NCBI RefSeq assembly: GCF_028769735.1
Contig: NC_088174.1
Coordinates: 951,501 to 1,015,500 of the forward strand
Direction of reading: 5' to 3'
Length of the DNA stretch: 64,000 nt
Origin: Zonotrichia leucophrys gambelii
Lineage: Eukaryota; Chordata; Aves; Passeriformes; Passerellidae
Shown: positions 1 through 11,083 of the stretch, one piece after another
Numbering within the stretch: position 1 is the stretch's first letter
How the letters are laid out: the number at the start of each line of letters is the position of its first letter
Made by a program: the position numbers and the translations under genes
The notes under the pieces: generated by a model
Database searches by the model: none
The model's input: the letters and a program-made list of their open reading frames with translations, nothing else
What the model was told of the DNA's origin: nothing

Positions 1-289
1 GGGCAGCCCAAAGCCTCTGTGTCCAGTGGCTCTGCAGGGACAGGAGGCTGCAGTGAACTCCCTGGGCTGAGTTACCTCACAATCTTATTTAAGACAGGAG
101 CATTTCGACCTGAAAATGAGCCAAAGTGGAGATCACTCAGAGCTGAAACATAAAGGAGTAAGCAATTCCTTGGAAGCTTCCTGCAGGAGCCAGCATCTCT
201 GCCTGAAGAGCAGCCAAGGCAGAAACCTGACCCTGCAAGTTTATGAGGACGAAAGAAAACTAAACCTTGGATAAATCACATGAAATGCT

Positions 290-480
290 GCTCACAGCAG
301 AGGGAAGGGCAAATCCCACAGCCAGAGCAGCTGGGGCTGCTCCTGGATCCCTGGAGGTGCCCAAGGCCAGGCTGGATGAGGCCTGGAGCAGCCTGGGACA
401 GTGGAGGTGTCCCTGCCATGGGGGTGATCATGAGGTCCCTTCCAGCCCCAGCCATTCCATGGTTCTGTTCCCCTTGGCAG
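290..480 (+). mobile_element. CR1 LINE 3' fragment
   Basis: Matches the CR1 3' UTR (CCAAGGCCAGGCTGGATG...GTGTCCCTGCCATGG) and ends near the ATTCCATGGTTCTG tail. It forms one arm of an inverted repeat with 1075-1290. Confidence 0.75.
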
Positions 481-1074
481 CGCTCCCAGGTGGTTGTGTG
501 GAGTCTGTCCTGTGAGTAAATCCATGCCTTTATCCTTTTCCCCTCCAGTGCTGGGCTCAGACTGTGGGAGAAGCTCTGGTTGGTGCTGGCCAAGCCTGGA
601 TCTGTGGGCTCAGCCTGCCCAGGTGAGCCCTGCTGGGTTGGATCTCCCTTCAGGGCCTTGTTAATCCAGAAGAGATCCCTGATTCTCACCAGGCATTTCC
701 AGGGGGATGGGAAATGTGGCTCCAGAAGCTCAGGCAGCCCTGCTGCTCTGTGGCTGTTCCCAGAGAGCTCTCCTGGGCCTTAGGAGAGCTCTGTGATCGT
801 GCACAGAACAGAGCAGGTCATAAGCAGCGCCTAAGTACAAAGTGAAAAATGAGATTTTTGGGTTTTGCAGGGTCCAAAGTCGTCCTAAGTCCTTGCTGAG
901 CAGAAAAGAGGCTTATGGATGTGCAGGATGAGCAGGGCAGCTGTGCCAGCTGGGCTCTGCCATGTGCTCCATGTGTTAGATCTGGCTCTGGCCCTAGATT
1001 AATGTGCTGATACTTGAGCTGATTAAGAGTGTCCCTTTCTCTGGCAGCAGGGATGTTTTTCCAGCTCTGGAGAC

Positions 1075-1290
1075 TCAGGGAATCCCACAATGGTGTGGGT
1101 TGGAATGGAGCTTGAAGGTCCTCCAGTTCCAACTCCCAGCACCTTCTGCTACCTCAGGTGGCTCCAAGCCCATGTCCAGCCTGGCCTTGGGCACTGCCAG
1201 GGATCCAGGGGCAGCCACAGCTGCTCTGGCTGTGGGATTTGCCCTTCCCTCTGCTGTGAGCAGCATTTCACGTGACTTTTCCAAAGTTTA
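1075..1290 (-). mobile_element. CR1 LINE 3' fragment
   Basis: Antisense CR1 3' end (GGTTGGAATGGAGCTTGAAGG...CCAGCCTGGCCTTGGGCAC), inverted relative to the copy at 290-480. Confidence 0.75.
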
Positions 1291-1597
1291 GTTTGCTTTC
1301 ATCCTCACAAACTTGTAGGGTCTGGTTTCTGCCTTGGTTTCTCTTCAGACAGCGTTGCTGGCTCCACAGCTTCTCTGGACAACCTCAGCTTTGGTACACT
1401 CACAGGGCACAGAGGTGATAAAAACCCCTTTTTCTAGAGGCATTTGTATCATTGGGAGCAGAGCTAAAAGGGGAAATGAGAGAACTTTGTGGTGTCATGG
1501 TTGGGTCCTGCCCATGCCCCGCTCCCTGTGCCAGGGGACACTGTGCAGGTGCCCCAGTGCTGATGTCCCTGTTTGTCCCCAGCAGGACAGAGCAGCC

Positions 1598-4500
1598 ATG
1601 GCCATCCTGTTTGCAGTGGTGGCGAGGGGCACCACCATCCTGGCCAAGCACGCCTGGTGTGGGGGCAACTTCCTGGAGGTCACCGAGCAGATCCTGGCCA
1701 AAATCCCATCTGAGAACAACAAACTGACCTATTCCCATGGCAGGTGAGTGACCCCTCCTTGGCTCTGGGGATGCATGAGGGCCGGGACAAACTGGGTGTG
1801 TTTGGGGGTTTTTCTGTGATTCTGCATCCAAATTCCCGTTTGATGGAATGTGCCACCAGCTCAGTAGCTGTTCTGTCCCCCAGAACTCTGCAGCATAACC
1901 AGGATTTGAGTTCAGCTCCAGCAGCAGCACAAAGCAGTTGATACAAAATCAAATTTTCCATTGTTATACAATCCAAAGTGAGCTGGAGGGTGCCCTGCTT
2001 TGGAATCTTTGGAGTTTGGCTTCTGGAAGCTTCCCCTGGATTTTCTGAGGCTTGAACGTGGCTTTAGGTGAAACTGTCACCCTTCCTGGGATGCCTGTGG
2101 ATCCTGTGCTCACAGGTCACATCTTGAGCTGCCCCCAATCCAGTCTGCAGGACAGAGGGGTCATTCCCAGGATTTTCCCAGCTCTCTGAACCCTTGGTCA
2201 GTGTTGGTAGGACAGGGAGGAGATGCTTCATCACCTGTGACTTCCTGCACGTGGGAAGTGGGTGAGTCAATAGGAACAAACTAGAACAACTGTGGAAAAA
2301 AACAGATTTAGAGGTGTTGGAGCCCATTCCAGCTCTTTTTTTTTGGAATTGGCAGCATGGCTGGATCCTCTCTGGTGCCCAAGCTGTGTCAGAGCTGTTC
2401 TGAGGATGCAGAACTGGGCTGGGCTTCCCACATGCTCAGGAGCACAGCCAGTGCCTGTGGGAGATGTTTTGGGGGCAGTGCCTGCTCTGGAGTCTGACAC
2501 ACCTTGGGTGCTGCAGCTCTTCTCTCATGCTGGAATTTTAAGGATAAATTTGAATATTTTAAGTTATTCCTTTAAAATAACTTTGCCTTGAGTGCTGTTC
2601 AGCCAAGTGGAAAGCTGAGTCTCAGGAGTGCTGTGGTGCATTTTGGGCAGAATGTGGGAGCTGTGAAGCTCAAAGAGCACTTGGAGCTGTTCCTCTGTCT
2701 GGAGCCTCCCAGGGATGCTCTGCATCCCAGCCTGTGGGCTGAAAAACTCCTTGGGTTCTGTTCAAGATATTCATCCTGCTCTGAAACAGGAAAAACTTGA
2801 GTTTCTTTGAACTTTGAACTCCTTAAATTCATTTCATGAATTCTTTTTTTTTTAAGGACTTTTGTGTCTTTTGTATAAATCTCCAAGGAAAAGCCGCCCT
2901 CTTGTGACCGTGTTCACAGGGGTTTTCGGACTGGGGAAGAGATGAGGATCTGACTCCAGGTTTCAGAAGGCTGATTTATTATTTTATGATATATATTACA
3001 TTAAAACTATACTAAAAGAATAGAAGAAAAGCTTTCATCAGAAGGCTGGCTAAGAAAAGAATAGGAAAGAAGAATAACAAAGGTTTGTGGCTCAGGCTCT
3101 CTGTCCAAGCCAGCTGACTGTGATTGGCCATTAATTAGAAACAACCACATGAGACCAATCCCAGATGCACCTGTTGCATTCCACAGCAGCAGATAACCAT
3201 TGTTTACATTTTGTTCCTGAGGCCTGTCAGCTTCTCAGGAGGAAAAATCCCAAGGAAAGGATTTTTCATGAAAGCTGTCTGTGACACCCTCTGGCATCAG
3301 GAGTTCTTGGGTTTCTCTCTCTCTGCTCTTGGCCTCTCTGAGGAGTCTACAGGGTGGTACCAGACAAGTTTCACCTCACTCTTTCCAGGAGAGTTGTGGA
3401 TGTGCAAGGATTTTTGAACTTTTTTATAGGAGCAGACCTTCAGGGCAGAGACCTCTGCCCCAGCCTCATTTCCCTGGACATTTACCTTGGACATAATTAT
3501 CTGTCCCAGCTCCATAGTATAACTGGGATTTTCTCTTGCCAGCCCTCAAAGGCCCCACAGGCAGCAGTGGCTTCTGGAAAATGAAATTCTGGAAATGTGG
3601 CAGCTTCCAGTGACATTTTGTTTGTTCCTTTCCATTCCCTGCAGTTACCTGTTCCATTACATCTGCCAGGACAGGATCATTTACCTGTGCATCACAGATG
3701 ATGTGAGTACTGGGGGCTATAGGCCTGGGAAATTGGGGAATTTTGGTTTTGGTGTGGCAGTTATTAGTGAGGGCTGCTCTGAGGTGCCTTTTCTCCCACT
3801 GGAGGTGCTGTAGCCTCAGTTACAGCTTTGAGCTCAGCCCGGAGCTGGATCAGAGTTGTGGGATGGATTGGGTTGGGAGTGACCTTCAGAATCATCCATT
3901 CCATGGCAGGGAGCTTCCAGTCCTGTGGGTTGGGAGTTGTGGGGTGAAGTTCTTGGCTGTGCCCAGTTTGTCTCAGTGCAGTGGGTTGGTTGTTGCAGTG
4001 TGATGCCATTTCCTGCTTCACCTATGCCAACCCCCCAGGTGTGCCAACCTCTCCTTTGCCCTCCTGCTGAGGGCTGTCTGTCAAGCTTAACATTCCAGCA
4101 GGGGCGTCGTCTGGTTGGTGCAGTTCAAATGATGCCCCTCAGCTCTGGGGTCATTGGCCTAGCCAAGTGTCACTTGTCCCCTGAACCTTCCCCTCCTCCC
4201 ACCTGGTTGGTGTCTCACCTATCCCTTCCCTCCTCCTCCCCCCGAGCTTAAAAAGACACTGAGACCATGTGGCCGGGATTCTGTGTGTAGCTGTTACAAG
4301 ATCCAGAGGTCTGGCATCCTGGAATAAAACTCTGGATTAAACTCTATGACAGAATCCTCTCCTTTTCCTCTTCACCTAGCTTAAGGACTTTCACCAGAGG
4401 TAAACCTGAGTTCTTCTAGCCTGGACTTGTTCCAGTGCCTAGCTGCAACATCCAGCCAGCCACAGGTGCCTTTGTGGTGAAATACCACAGCTGCCACCTC

Positions 4501-7500
4501 TGGTCAGCAGCAAGGGTCAGACGAGCCCAGGCACGTTCCACCTGGGCTATGGGATATTATTCCATAGTTGGTGGTGCAAAGACCACTCCAGATGCCAGTG
4601 GAACTTGCCTGGTGCTCCTGTATTTCTGCAGGAAATGCTCCCACTGCGTGCAGGATGGAGCTGGCCCAGCCCTGGGGCTGCCAGAGCTGGAGTGCAGCCC
4701 CAGCCCTGCAGCTGCTGTTGCTGACTGTGTGTGTGCTCTCTGCTGGCAGGACTTTGAGCGCTCCCGAGCCTTCACGTTCCTGAACGAGATCAAGAAGCGC
4801 TTCCAGACCACGTACGGCTCGCGGGCACAGACCGCCCTGCCCTACGCCATGAACAGCGAGTTCTCCTCTGTGCTGGCTGCACAGCTGGTGAGGCCCTGAG
4901 CTCCTGCCAGCCCAGCCTCCCCACAGAGCCCCCTCGGCTGGGCTTGGGGGTGTCTTGGCTTGGAAAGCCAGGTGAATGCTAAGGAGGGCAGGAGCCTCCC
5001 CTGACATGGAAAATGTAAACCCCCCCACCCTCCAAATTGCTATAAATTTTAAATTAAGGAGCTCTCAGGCAAAAATATGGGAGCAGGAATAACACTTCTT
5101 TAATAGGGAAGAAAATAAAAGGATAAAATAAACAATGCAGTAGACTAAAACAATATTGGCAGAGTCAGAACACAATCTGATGTGATGGTGTTCACAGGGG
5201 TCTGAGGATGAGGGAAGAGATGAGGATCTGACTCCGTGTTTCAGAAGGCTGATTTATTATTTTATGATATACATTATATTAAAACTATACTAAAAGAATA
5301 GAAGAAAGGATTTCATCAGAAGGCTGGCTAAGAATAGAAAAAGAAAGAATGATAACAAAAGCTTGTGTCTGGGACAGAGAGTCTGAGCCAGCTGACTGTG
5401 ATTGGCCATTAATTAGAAACAACCACATGAGACCAATCACAGATGCACCTGTTGCATTCCACAGCAGCAGATAACCATTGTTTGCATTTTGTTCTTGAAG
5501 TTTCTCAGGAGAAAAAATCTTAAAGAAAAGATTTTTCAAAAAATATCATAGCTACATTCTGACACCCTGTGGGTCAGGGTGTTGGCAGCAGTCCCATTGG
5601 AATTGTGGCTCAGCCCTCCTGCAGTGTCAGGGCTGGTTCTGCTGGAGCAGGATCCTGTAGAGAAGGATGGATTCTTCCTCTGAAGATCCAGGGGAAGGAG
5701 AGGCAGCTGCTGTTCCTCTGGGGAATCCAGTGGAGAAGCTGTGCTGGTGTTCCTTGATCTCAGATTATACCTGGGTAGGAATGCTTGGCTCCTCCCTCTG
5801 GGCTCACATCTCCCAGTGGGATGCTGTAGTTCTCATCAGCCATGCAGGGACATTCAATAGCTGTTGTCAGCAGGTGTCTCCCCAGCTGAGGAAGAGATAA
5901 GGAAAACTGCCCACTGAACAGAAGCCAACTTCCATGCAGATGGCAAATAGATACAATTTGCTTGGCAATCCAGGACAGGGGGGTTTGAGGTGTCCCTTGG
6001 ATATAAGATGAGGTGTCTGGGAATGGTGGCTTTAGGGCTGTGGTCTGTGTCCCCAGGCCCTCAGAGCCCTGCTGGGGCTGTTCTCCAGGGAGGGCTTGGC
6101 TCTGTTGCTGTTTACCCCATGGCAGGGCCAGGTCTGGGGGTGCCACAGCTGCAGGATGAGGGGCCCTTGGTGGGCACAGCTGAACCCTCCCCAGTGCAGG
6201 AGTTGTGGAGCAGTCCCAGCTGTGCCAGTTGTGTGGTGGCTGCAGGGTGAGGCCAGGGCTCTGAGGGAGGATTTGCACCTGTGCTGCTCCTGCCTGAGCT
6301 TTGCACTGGGGTTTGGGGCTGTGCAGGTGGTTTGGAGCAGGGAGAGTCACAGGAGGCTCATTCCTTGCCTTCCACAGCAGGGGGAGAGCAAGGAATGGCA
6401 ATGCCAGTGCATAATGAGCAGGATTAACTTCCTGTGCCTGAGGAGGGAGCTTTTCCTCCAGGCTTTGCTGTGTGGGGACTGAAACTACCCAAAGTGCTGA
6501 CTCAGCACTTTATAAGCTCTTCAGGGCTGGAATAAGCTGGAATTGCCTTATCAGAAAAGCCAGGCTGTCTTTGGAGCCATGGGGCTGATATTCCTCTAAA
6601 ATCCCAACCTTTCCATCCCCCTGAGCACAGGAGGAGCTCCTGCCTGAGCTTTTCCACATTGCTGGGACCCAGGATCAGCTGAGGGGAGCTCAGTGCTGGC
6701 AGAGCCCTTCCCTCCCTGATCCCATGGGGTGTGAGGGCTGACATTCCCTGCTGGGATGTTCTCCTGTGTGTTCCTGTGGGAGGCAGAGATCCAGCCCCAG
6801 CTCCGGTGCAGCACTCACATAATCCTGGAGAGGGAGGCCGTGCTTCCAGTATAACCAGTGCCATGCTTCCAGTATAACCAGTGCCCAGCTTTGACTGTGG
6901 CCAGCCTGAAACCTCCTGGGAATCTCCCCTGAGGAGGTGGAGGAGGAGGAGCTGCTGGATGTGGTGCTGTCACCACGAGTTGTGGCTGCCCAGGTGGGGG
7001 TGGCAGTGTCAGACTGGCTCCCTGTGCTGTCAGAAATGGAACTCCTAACCAGAAAAAAGTCAGGATTTCAGCAGCTACGTGGGTGATCATGGAGCAGAGC
7101 TCAGTTCTGTGAACAGTGACTGAAATCCCTGCAGGAATAGCAGAGCTCAGTTCTGTGAACAGTGACTGAAATCCCTGCAGGAATAGCAGAGCTCAGTTCT
7201 GTGAACAGTGACTGAAATCCCTGCAGGGATAGCAGAGCTCAGTTCCCTGATGCTGACTGGCCCTGACTGATCCTGCAGGCACTCAGGCTCCTTTAGCCTC
7301 GTGTTGGCTCGTGCTGCTCCCACCCACCCTGAGCTGTGCAGTCACCAGGGGACCCCTGGGATCCCCAGACTGGGGGGACAGGCTGAGAGAAGGGAATGGA
7401 GGGGGAGGGATGGCAGGAATGGTGCTCAGGACAAACACCAGAGGGGCTGGCAGCAGCAGGGCTGGCAGGGAGGGCTCAGCTGTACCCAGGAGGTGACAGG

Positions 7501-10500
7501 GGGATCCTCTGGGACATGGGAGGGCTCCTGGCTCTCCATTCCTTTGGGGAGAGCAGTCAGGCCGCTCAGACTGGCCACCTTCAACATCTGATGTGCTGTT
7601 CCCAAACTGTTGGCTTCTTGAGGCTCCTGTTTTCCTTGGCTCCTGGTTTTTGAGGCTCCTGTTTTCCCTGGCTCCTGTTTTCCCTGGCTCCTTGTTTTTG
7701 AGGCTCCTGTTTTCCCTGCCTGTTCTTGTAGGAATGTGCCCCCTGTTGACGGAGTGACCAAATTACTCTTTGTCTGCTTAAAAAGGCAAAAAGCCCAAAA
7801 GTTTCTCTCCTCAATTTAGTAAAAAGACATCTCATAAGATCTTTAAGACTTCACCTCAGAACTAGAGCTACCCAATTGGACAGAAGCCAAGAGGTCCTCC
7901 TCAGTAATTCACTAAAAAAAAAAGAAAACAAAAGAAATCATCGCTTTTATAGAGTGTTTTAGCAAGAGTACAAACCTCTTACCCCTAACTTTTTTCTCTA
8001 TAAGAAAAACTTGTTTATTTTGCCTTTTGTTATTTTGCCTTTTGATATTTTGTTATTTTGCCTTTTATTACACTTCATTAAACTATTTATTATCTTTGTT
8101 ATTTTGCCTTTCATTTAACCTTTTTCTGTTTCCAACACAACCTCAAAACCCATCCTTCTCATTTTATACCATTCCAAGTGGCAGAGCTATCTCAAGTGTA
8201 ACAAATTCCTCTCAGAGCTCGTAAGACCTTGCTCAAGGAGTACAACTTGATGTTCTCTGTTGCAGAAATACCACTCAGAGAGCAAGGGCCCAGACCAGGT
8301 GGCAGAGACACAAGCCCAGATCGATGAACTCAAAGGGATCATGGTGCGGAACATAGGTACTGCTGCCCTGGGAAATGCTCTGCTCCTGCTCTCAGTTGGG
8401 GTTTGGCTGCTGCCAGCTCTGCCCACTCAAAACAGAGGGTGAGATGTGGAACTGAGCAGAATTCAGCCCCAAAGTGCAGCCTGTGTGATGTCAGGCTGTT
8501 CCCTAAGGCCCTGGGTATCCCAGGAGGGCTGGAAGCTGCAGCCAGGAGCTCTGGCTTGGGTTTGGCTGTTGGGAGCAGCTTTTTGCCCTGGGATTTCACC
8601 TTTAGAGCTGAATTTTTTGTCTCTTTTCTCCAGACCTTGTGGCACAAAGAGGAGAGAAGCTGGAGCTGCTGATTGATAAAACAGAGAATCTCGTGGATTC
8701 GGTGAGTCTGGGGAAGTGCTGGAAGGGGGGAAGCTGTGTCACTGCACCAGAGGGGTGGGGACAGCTCCTGGAGACACCTAAAGGACACAGAGGAATCGAG
8801 GCCTGCAGGGAATCCTTTCCCCTCCAAGCTGCTTCCCAGTTTGGGAAAGCTCCAGCTCCCCCTGCTCCCTGTGCCACGGCCAGCCAAGGGTGACACATCC
8901 CTGTCCTCATCCCTTGTGCCCAAGGTGGGGACAATCCTCTGGTTATCTGCAGTGATAGGAGAGATAAAATCACAATTTACACTTCCCTGGCAGCTGGCTG
9001 CAAATAAACTGGAAAATGAGCATCTGTGGAGCTGTTCTGGTACCAGCGGGGAAAGTGTGGCTGATTTAAAATTAAAAAAGCTGAGTTGTTGCATCTAAAT
9101 AATCTTTAAAGACACTGGAGCTTCTTGGAGTGTTTCTGAGGAAATGAAGACTAAAAAAACCCCAAATTAATGTAATTATAAAGCACAGTTATCTAGCAAA
9201 GTGCTGTGCACTCTGGAAGCTTTTTGTGTTTCCTTTGGGAATCCCTGGCCCTGGCTCAGCATCCTCCTCTGCAGCTTCCTGGCTTGGTGCCCAGCTCTGG
9301 TGGCATCCAATCCTCAGGCTGGGAGAGTGCCAGGAGCTCCTGTGTGTGGCTGTGGGGATCCAAACATCCCTGAGCTGTCCCAGAGCCCTCCTGCTTTGGA
9401 GGGCAGCAGAGCAGGGAGCAGTCCTGGAGCTCCCAGGTGTTCAAAGCTCAGGTAAAGCTTTAGGGAAAGGGACTGGAATTCTTCAGCAGCTGGGCTGAGC
9501 TCATGGAGGAGCTGGCCCAAGGAGTGCAGGCTTTTGGAAAGCTCAGGGAGATGGAGGGGTGGAACATCCTTCAGTGGGAATGTCCCACAGCCCAGGAGGA
9601 GGCATCCCTGGAGATCCAGGGCTGGTGTTCCCCACCTTGGGAATGGGCTCCAAGGCAGAGCTGCAGCTCCCAGGATGGGGTTCCTGCCTGCTGCAGCCTC
9701 AGGAGGGTGGTTTGTGGGAAAAGCTGGCACTGCCCAGTGGGATGAGCTGCTGGAGTGGCTGCTCCCAGGGGCAGGTGCATCCTGAGCTGGGTGGGAATGG
9801 CTGCACTGACCCAGCCTGGGGACTTGGGGTCATTTGGTGCCCAAACCCTGTTTTGAATGTGTGGAATTGCAGGGTACAGAGAGGACACTTGGGATGGGAC
9901 AAACTTTCCATGACAGGTGCCCAGAGCAGCTGTGGCTGCCCCTGGATCCCTGGCAGTGCCCCAGGCCAGGTTGGACACTGGGGCTGGAGCAGCCTGGGAC
10001 AGTGGGAGGTGTCCCTGCCATGGCTGGGGTGGCACTGGATGAGCTTTAGATCCCTTCCAGCCCAATCCATGCTGGGATTTTCCTTGTTTTCCCTTGCAGT
10101 CAGTCACTTTCAAAACCACCAGCAGGAACTTGGCCCGAGCCATGTGTATGAAGAACCTCAAGCTCACCATCGTCATCATCATCGTGTCCATTGTGAGTGT
10201 GGGGCCTGGAGCTGCTGTGCCAGGCTGAGCCCCTGCAAATCCAAACCCCTGGCACTGTCCTGGCATCTGTGTGTGCCCAGCTCTGCCTGGGAGGGCAGAA
10301 CCAGGGCAGGGCCTCCTGAATGAGGAGGGTGAAGGGCCTGGGCAGTCAGAACTGCAGGGAGTGCCTGGGGGGCTCAGCATGGAGGAGGCTCAGGGGGAAC
10401 CTTCTGGCTCTATAAGCACCTGGAAGTGCTTGTGATGGGGTGGGATCGGCCTCTTCTCCCAGGCAAGTGGGGAAATGGGCTCAGGTTGGGGGGGGTTCAG

Positions 10501-11083
10501 GTTGGATATTAGGAAAAATTCCTTCCCTGCCAGCCCAGGGCAGTGCTGGGGCCACCATGGAGGGGTTCAGAACACGAGTGGATGTGGCACTTGGTGACAT
10601 GTTTTAGTGGATGTGAGGGGATTTGATCAAAGGTTGGACTCGATGATTGTGGAGGTCTTTTCCCACCTTTGTGACCCTCTGAGAGGAGATGGGGGCACCT
10701 GTCCAGGAGCTGCCCCTGCTTGCCCCAGGAGCAGCTGAGGTGCCCTGCTTGAGCTGGGGGTGGGATCTTGTTCTGTGACTCTGCAGTGGCTTTTTTGGTG
10801 TGACAGTTCCCCTCCAGCTGTGAGGATTGTGGATGGAGCAGCTGCAGGGTCAGGGTGGGAAGCACTTTGTCACCTCCATGGGGACTTCTCAGCTGCAGGG
10901 GTGTGGAGGGACAGGAGGGTGTTAGACAGGTTCTTCAAGGCTTTGACCATCAGAGGTTTCCAGGTGATGCTGTGGCAGTCAGTGACTGCTGGGAATCCCT
11001 CATTCCCTCCCCAGGTGATCCTGTACATCATCCTGTCAGCTGTGTGTGGCGGGCTGGCCTGGCCCAGCTGTGTGCAGAAGTAA
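1598..11083 (+). CDS. VAMP7: VAMP7, longin-type R-SNARE (7 coding exons)
   Basis: VAMP7 (also called TI-VAMP or SYBL1) is a membrane-anchored R-SNARE that drives fusion of late endosomes, lysosomes and secretory vesicles. Coding exons are 1598-1743, 3645-3702, 4750-4887, 8266-8356, 8634-8701, 10100-10192 and 11015-11083. All have GT/AG borders and compatible phases. They total 663 nt, 220 residues plus stop, the length I recall for the mammalian protein. The N-terminal longin domain covers roughly residues 1-110 and starts MAILFAVVARGTTILAKHAW. The SNARE motif covers about 125-180, with the zero-layer arginine at residue 150 in LVAQRGE. It is followed by the basic stretch NLARAMCMKNLK and a hydrophobic C-terminal anchor rich in I, V and L, ending PSCVQK. 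The start ATG lies 12 nt inside its exon, so at least one non-coding 5' exon is expected upstream. No frameshift or missing exon is seen. Confidence 0.97.
2903..3286 (+). mobile_element. Solo LTR copy 1 with 6-bp target duplication
   Basis: A 384-bp element begins TGTGACCG and ends TGTGACA, flanked by the direct repeat CCCTCT (2897-2902 and 3287-3292). TG...CA ends with a 6-bp duplication fit an LTR of a class II (ERVK-like) endogenous retrovirus reduced to a solo LTR. It shares its sequence with the copies at 5.2 and 21.0 kb, including the CCAAT-bearing stretch GATTGGCCATTAATTAG. It lies in a VAMP7 intron and has no coding sequence. Confidence 0.8.
3845..3905 (-). mobile_element. Short CR1 fragment
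   Basis: GGGTTGGGAGTGACCTTCAG followed by AATCATCCATTCC resembles the CR1 tail region. It is short and diverged. Confidence 0.45.
4075..4620 (+). mobile_element. LTR-like insertion in VAMP7 intron
   Basis: The stretch has the order of a retroviral LTR: a GC-rich upstream part, a TATA-like TTAAAAAG at 4250, then AATAAA at 4323 within GGAATAAAACTCTGG, and a trailing U5-like segment. I could not fix its ends or a target duplication. Confidence 0.5.
5035..5985. mobile_element. Host repeat around LTR copy 2 (LTR-like)
   Basis: AT-rich sequence on the left (5040-5180, with TTTAATAGGG and AATAAA-like runs) and the stretch on the right to about 5985 look like parts of an older LTR insertion split by copy 2. 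Boundaries and family are not established. Confidence 0.35.
5181..5564 (+). mobile_element. Solo LTR copy 2, flanks without matching duplication
   Basis: This is the same element as the one at 2.9 kb and in the same orientation, from TGTGATGG to CTGACA. The flanking hexamers (ATCTGA and CCCTGT) do not match. It appears to sit inside another repeat whose sequence continues on both sides (about 5035-5985). Confidence 0.75.
7093..7245 (+). repeat. 46-bp tandem repeat, 3.3 copies
   Basis: The unit starts AGCAGAGCTCAGTTCTGTGA and ends CCCTGCAGGAAT. The copies are almost identical. Confidence 0.9.
7619..7720 (+). repeat. Short tandem repeat GGCTCCTGTTTTCCCT
   Basis: About six degenerate copies of a 16- to 20-bp unit (GAGGCTCCTGTTTTCCCTGG). 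Confidence 0.75.
7740..8170. repeat. AT-rich block with TTATTTTGCCTTT repeats
   Basis: The motif TTATTTTGCCTTT occurs about four times between 8015 and 8120, inside an AT-rich block that ends about 100 bp before VAMP7 exon 8266-8356. It may be a decayed LTR or simple-repeat expansion. Confidence 0.4.
9905..10080 (+). mobile_element. CR1 LINE 3' fragment
   Basis: Sense CR1 3' UTR that ends about 20 bp before VAMP7 exon 10100-10192, so it supplies much of the upstream splice region of that exon. Confidence 0.75.
10490..10690 (+). mobile_element. CR1 LINE 3' fragment
   Basis: Starts AGGTTGGATATTAGGAAAAA and runs through GGTTGGACTCGATGATTGTG, the typical CR1 3' end. Confidence 0.8.

Larger units (their letters stand above)
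200..1362. repeat. Inverted repeat pair, arms about 190 bp
   Basis: The stretch 200-390 reappears as its reverse complement at about 1170-1362, with few mismatches by eye. The arms share not only CR1 sequence but also about 90 bp outside the usual CR1 end (CCAAGGCAGAAACC...GAAATGCTGCTCACAGC). The loop is about 780 bp. Confidence 0.7.
1..1597 (+). other. Probable VAMP7 intron 1 / upstream sequence
   Basis: No coding exon was recognised here. The first coding exon starts at a 3' splice site near 1585, so this stretch is probably intron 1, with the promoter and non-coding exon 1 outside the window. It holds two CR1 3'-end fragments in opposite orientation that form part of an inverted repeat. 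Confidence 0.6.
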
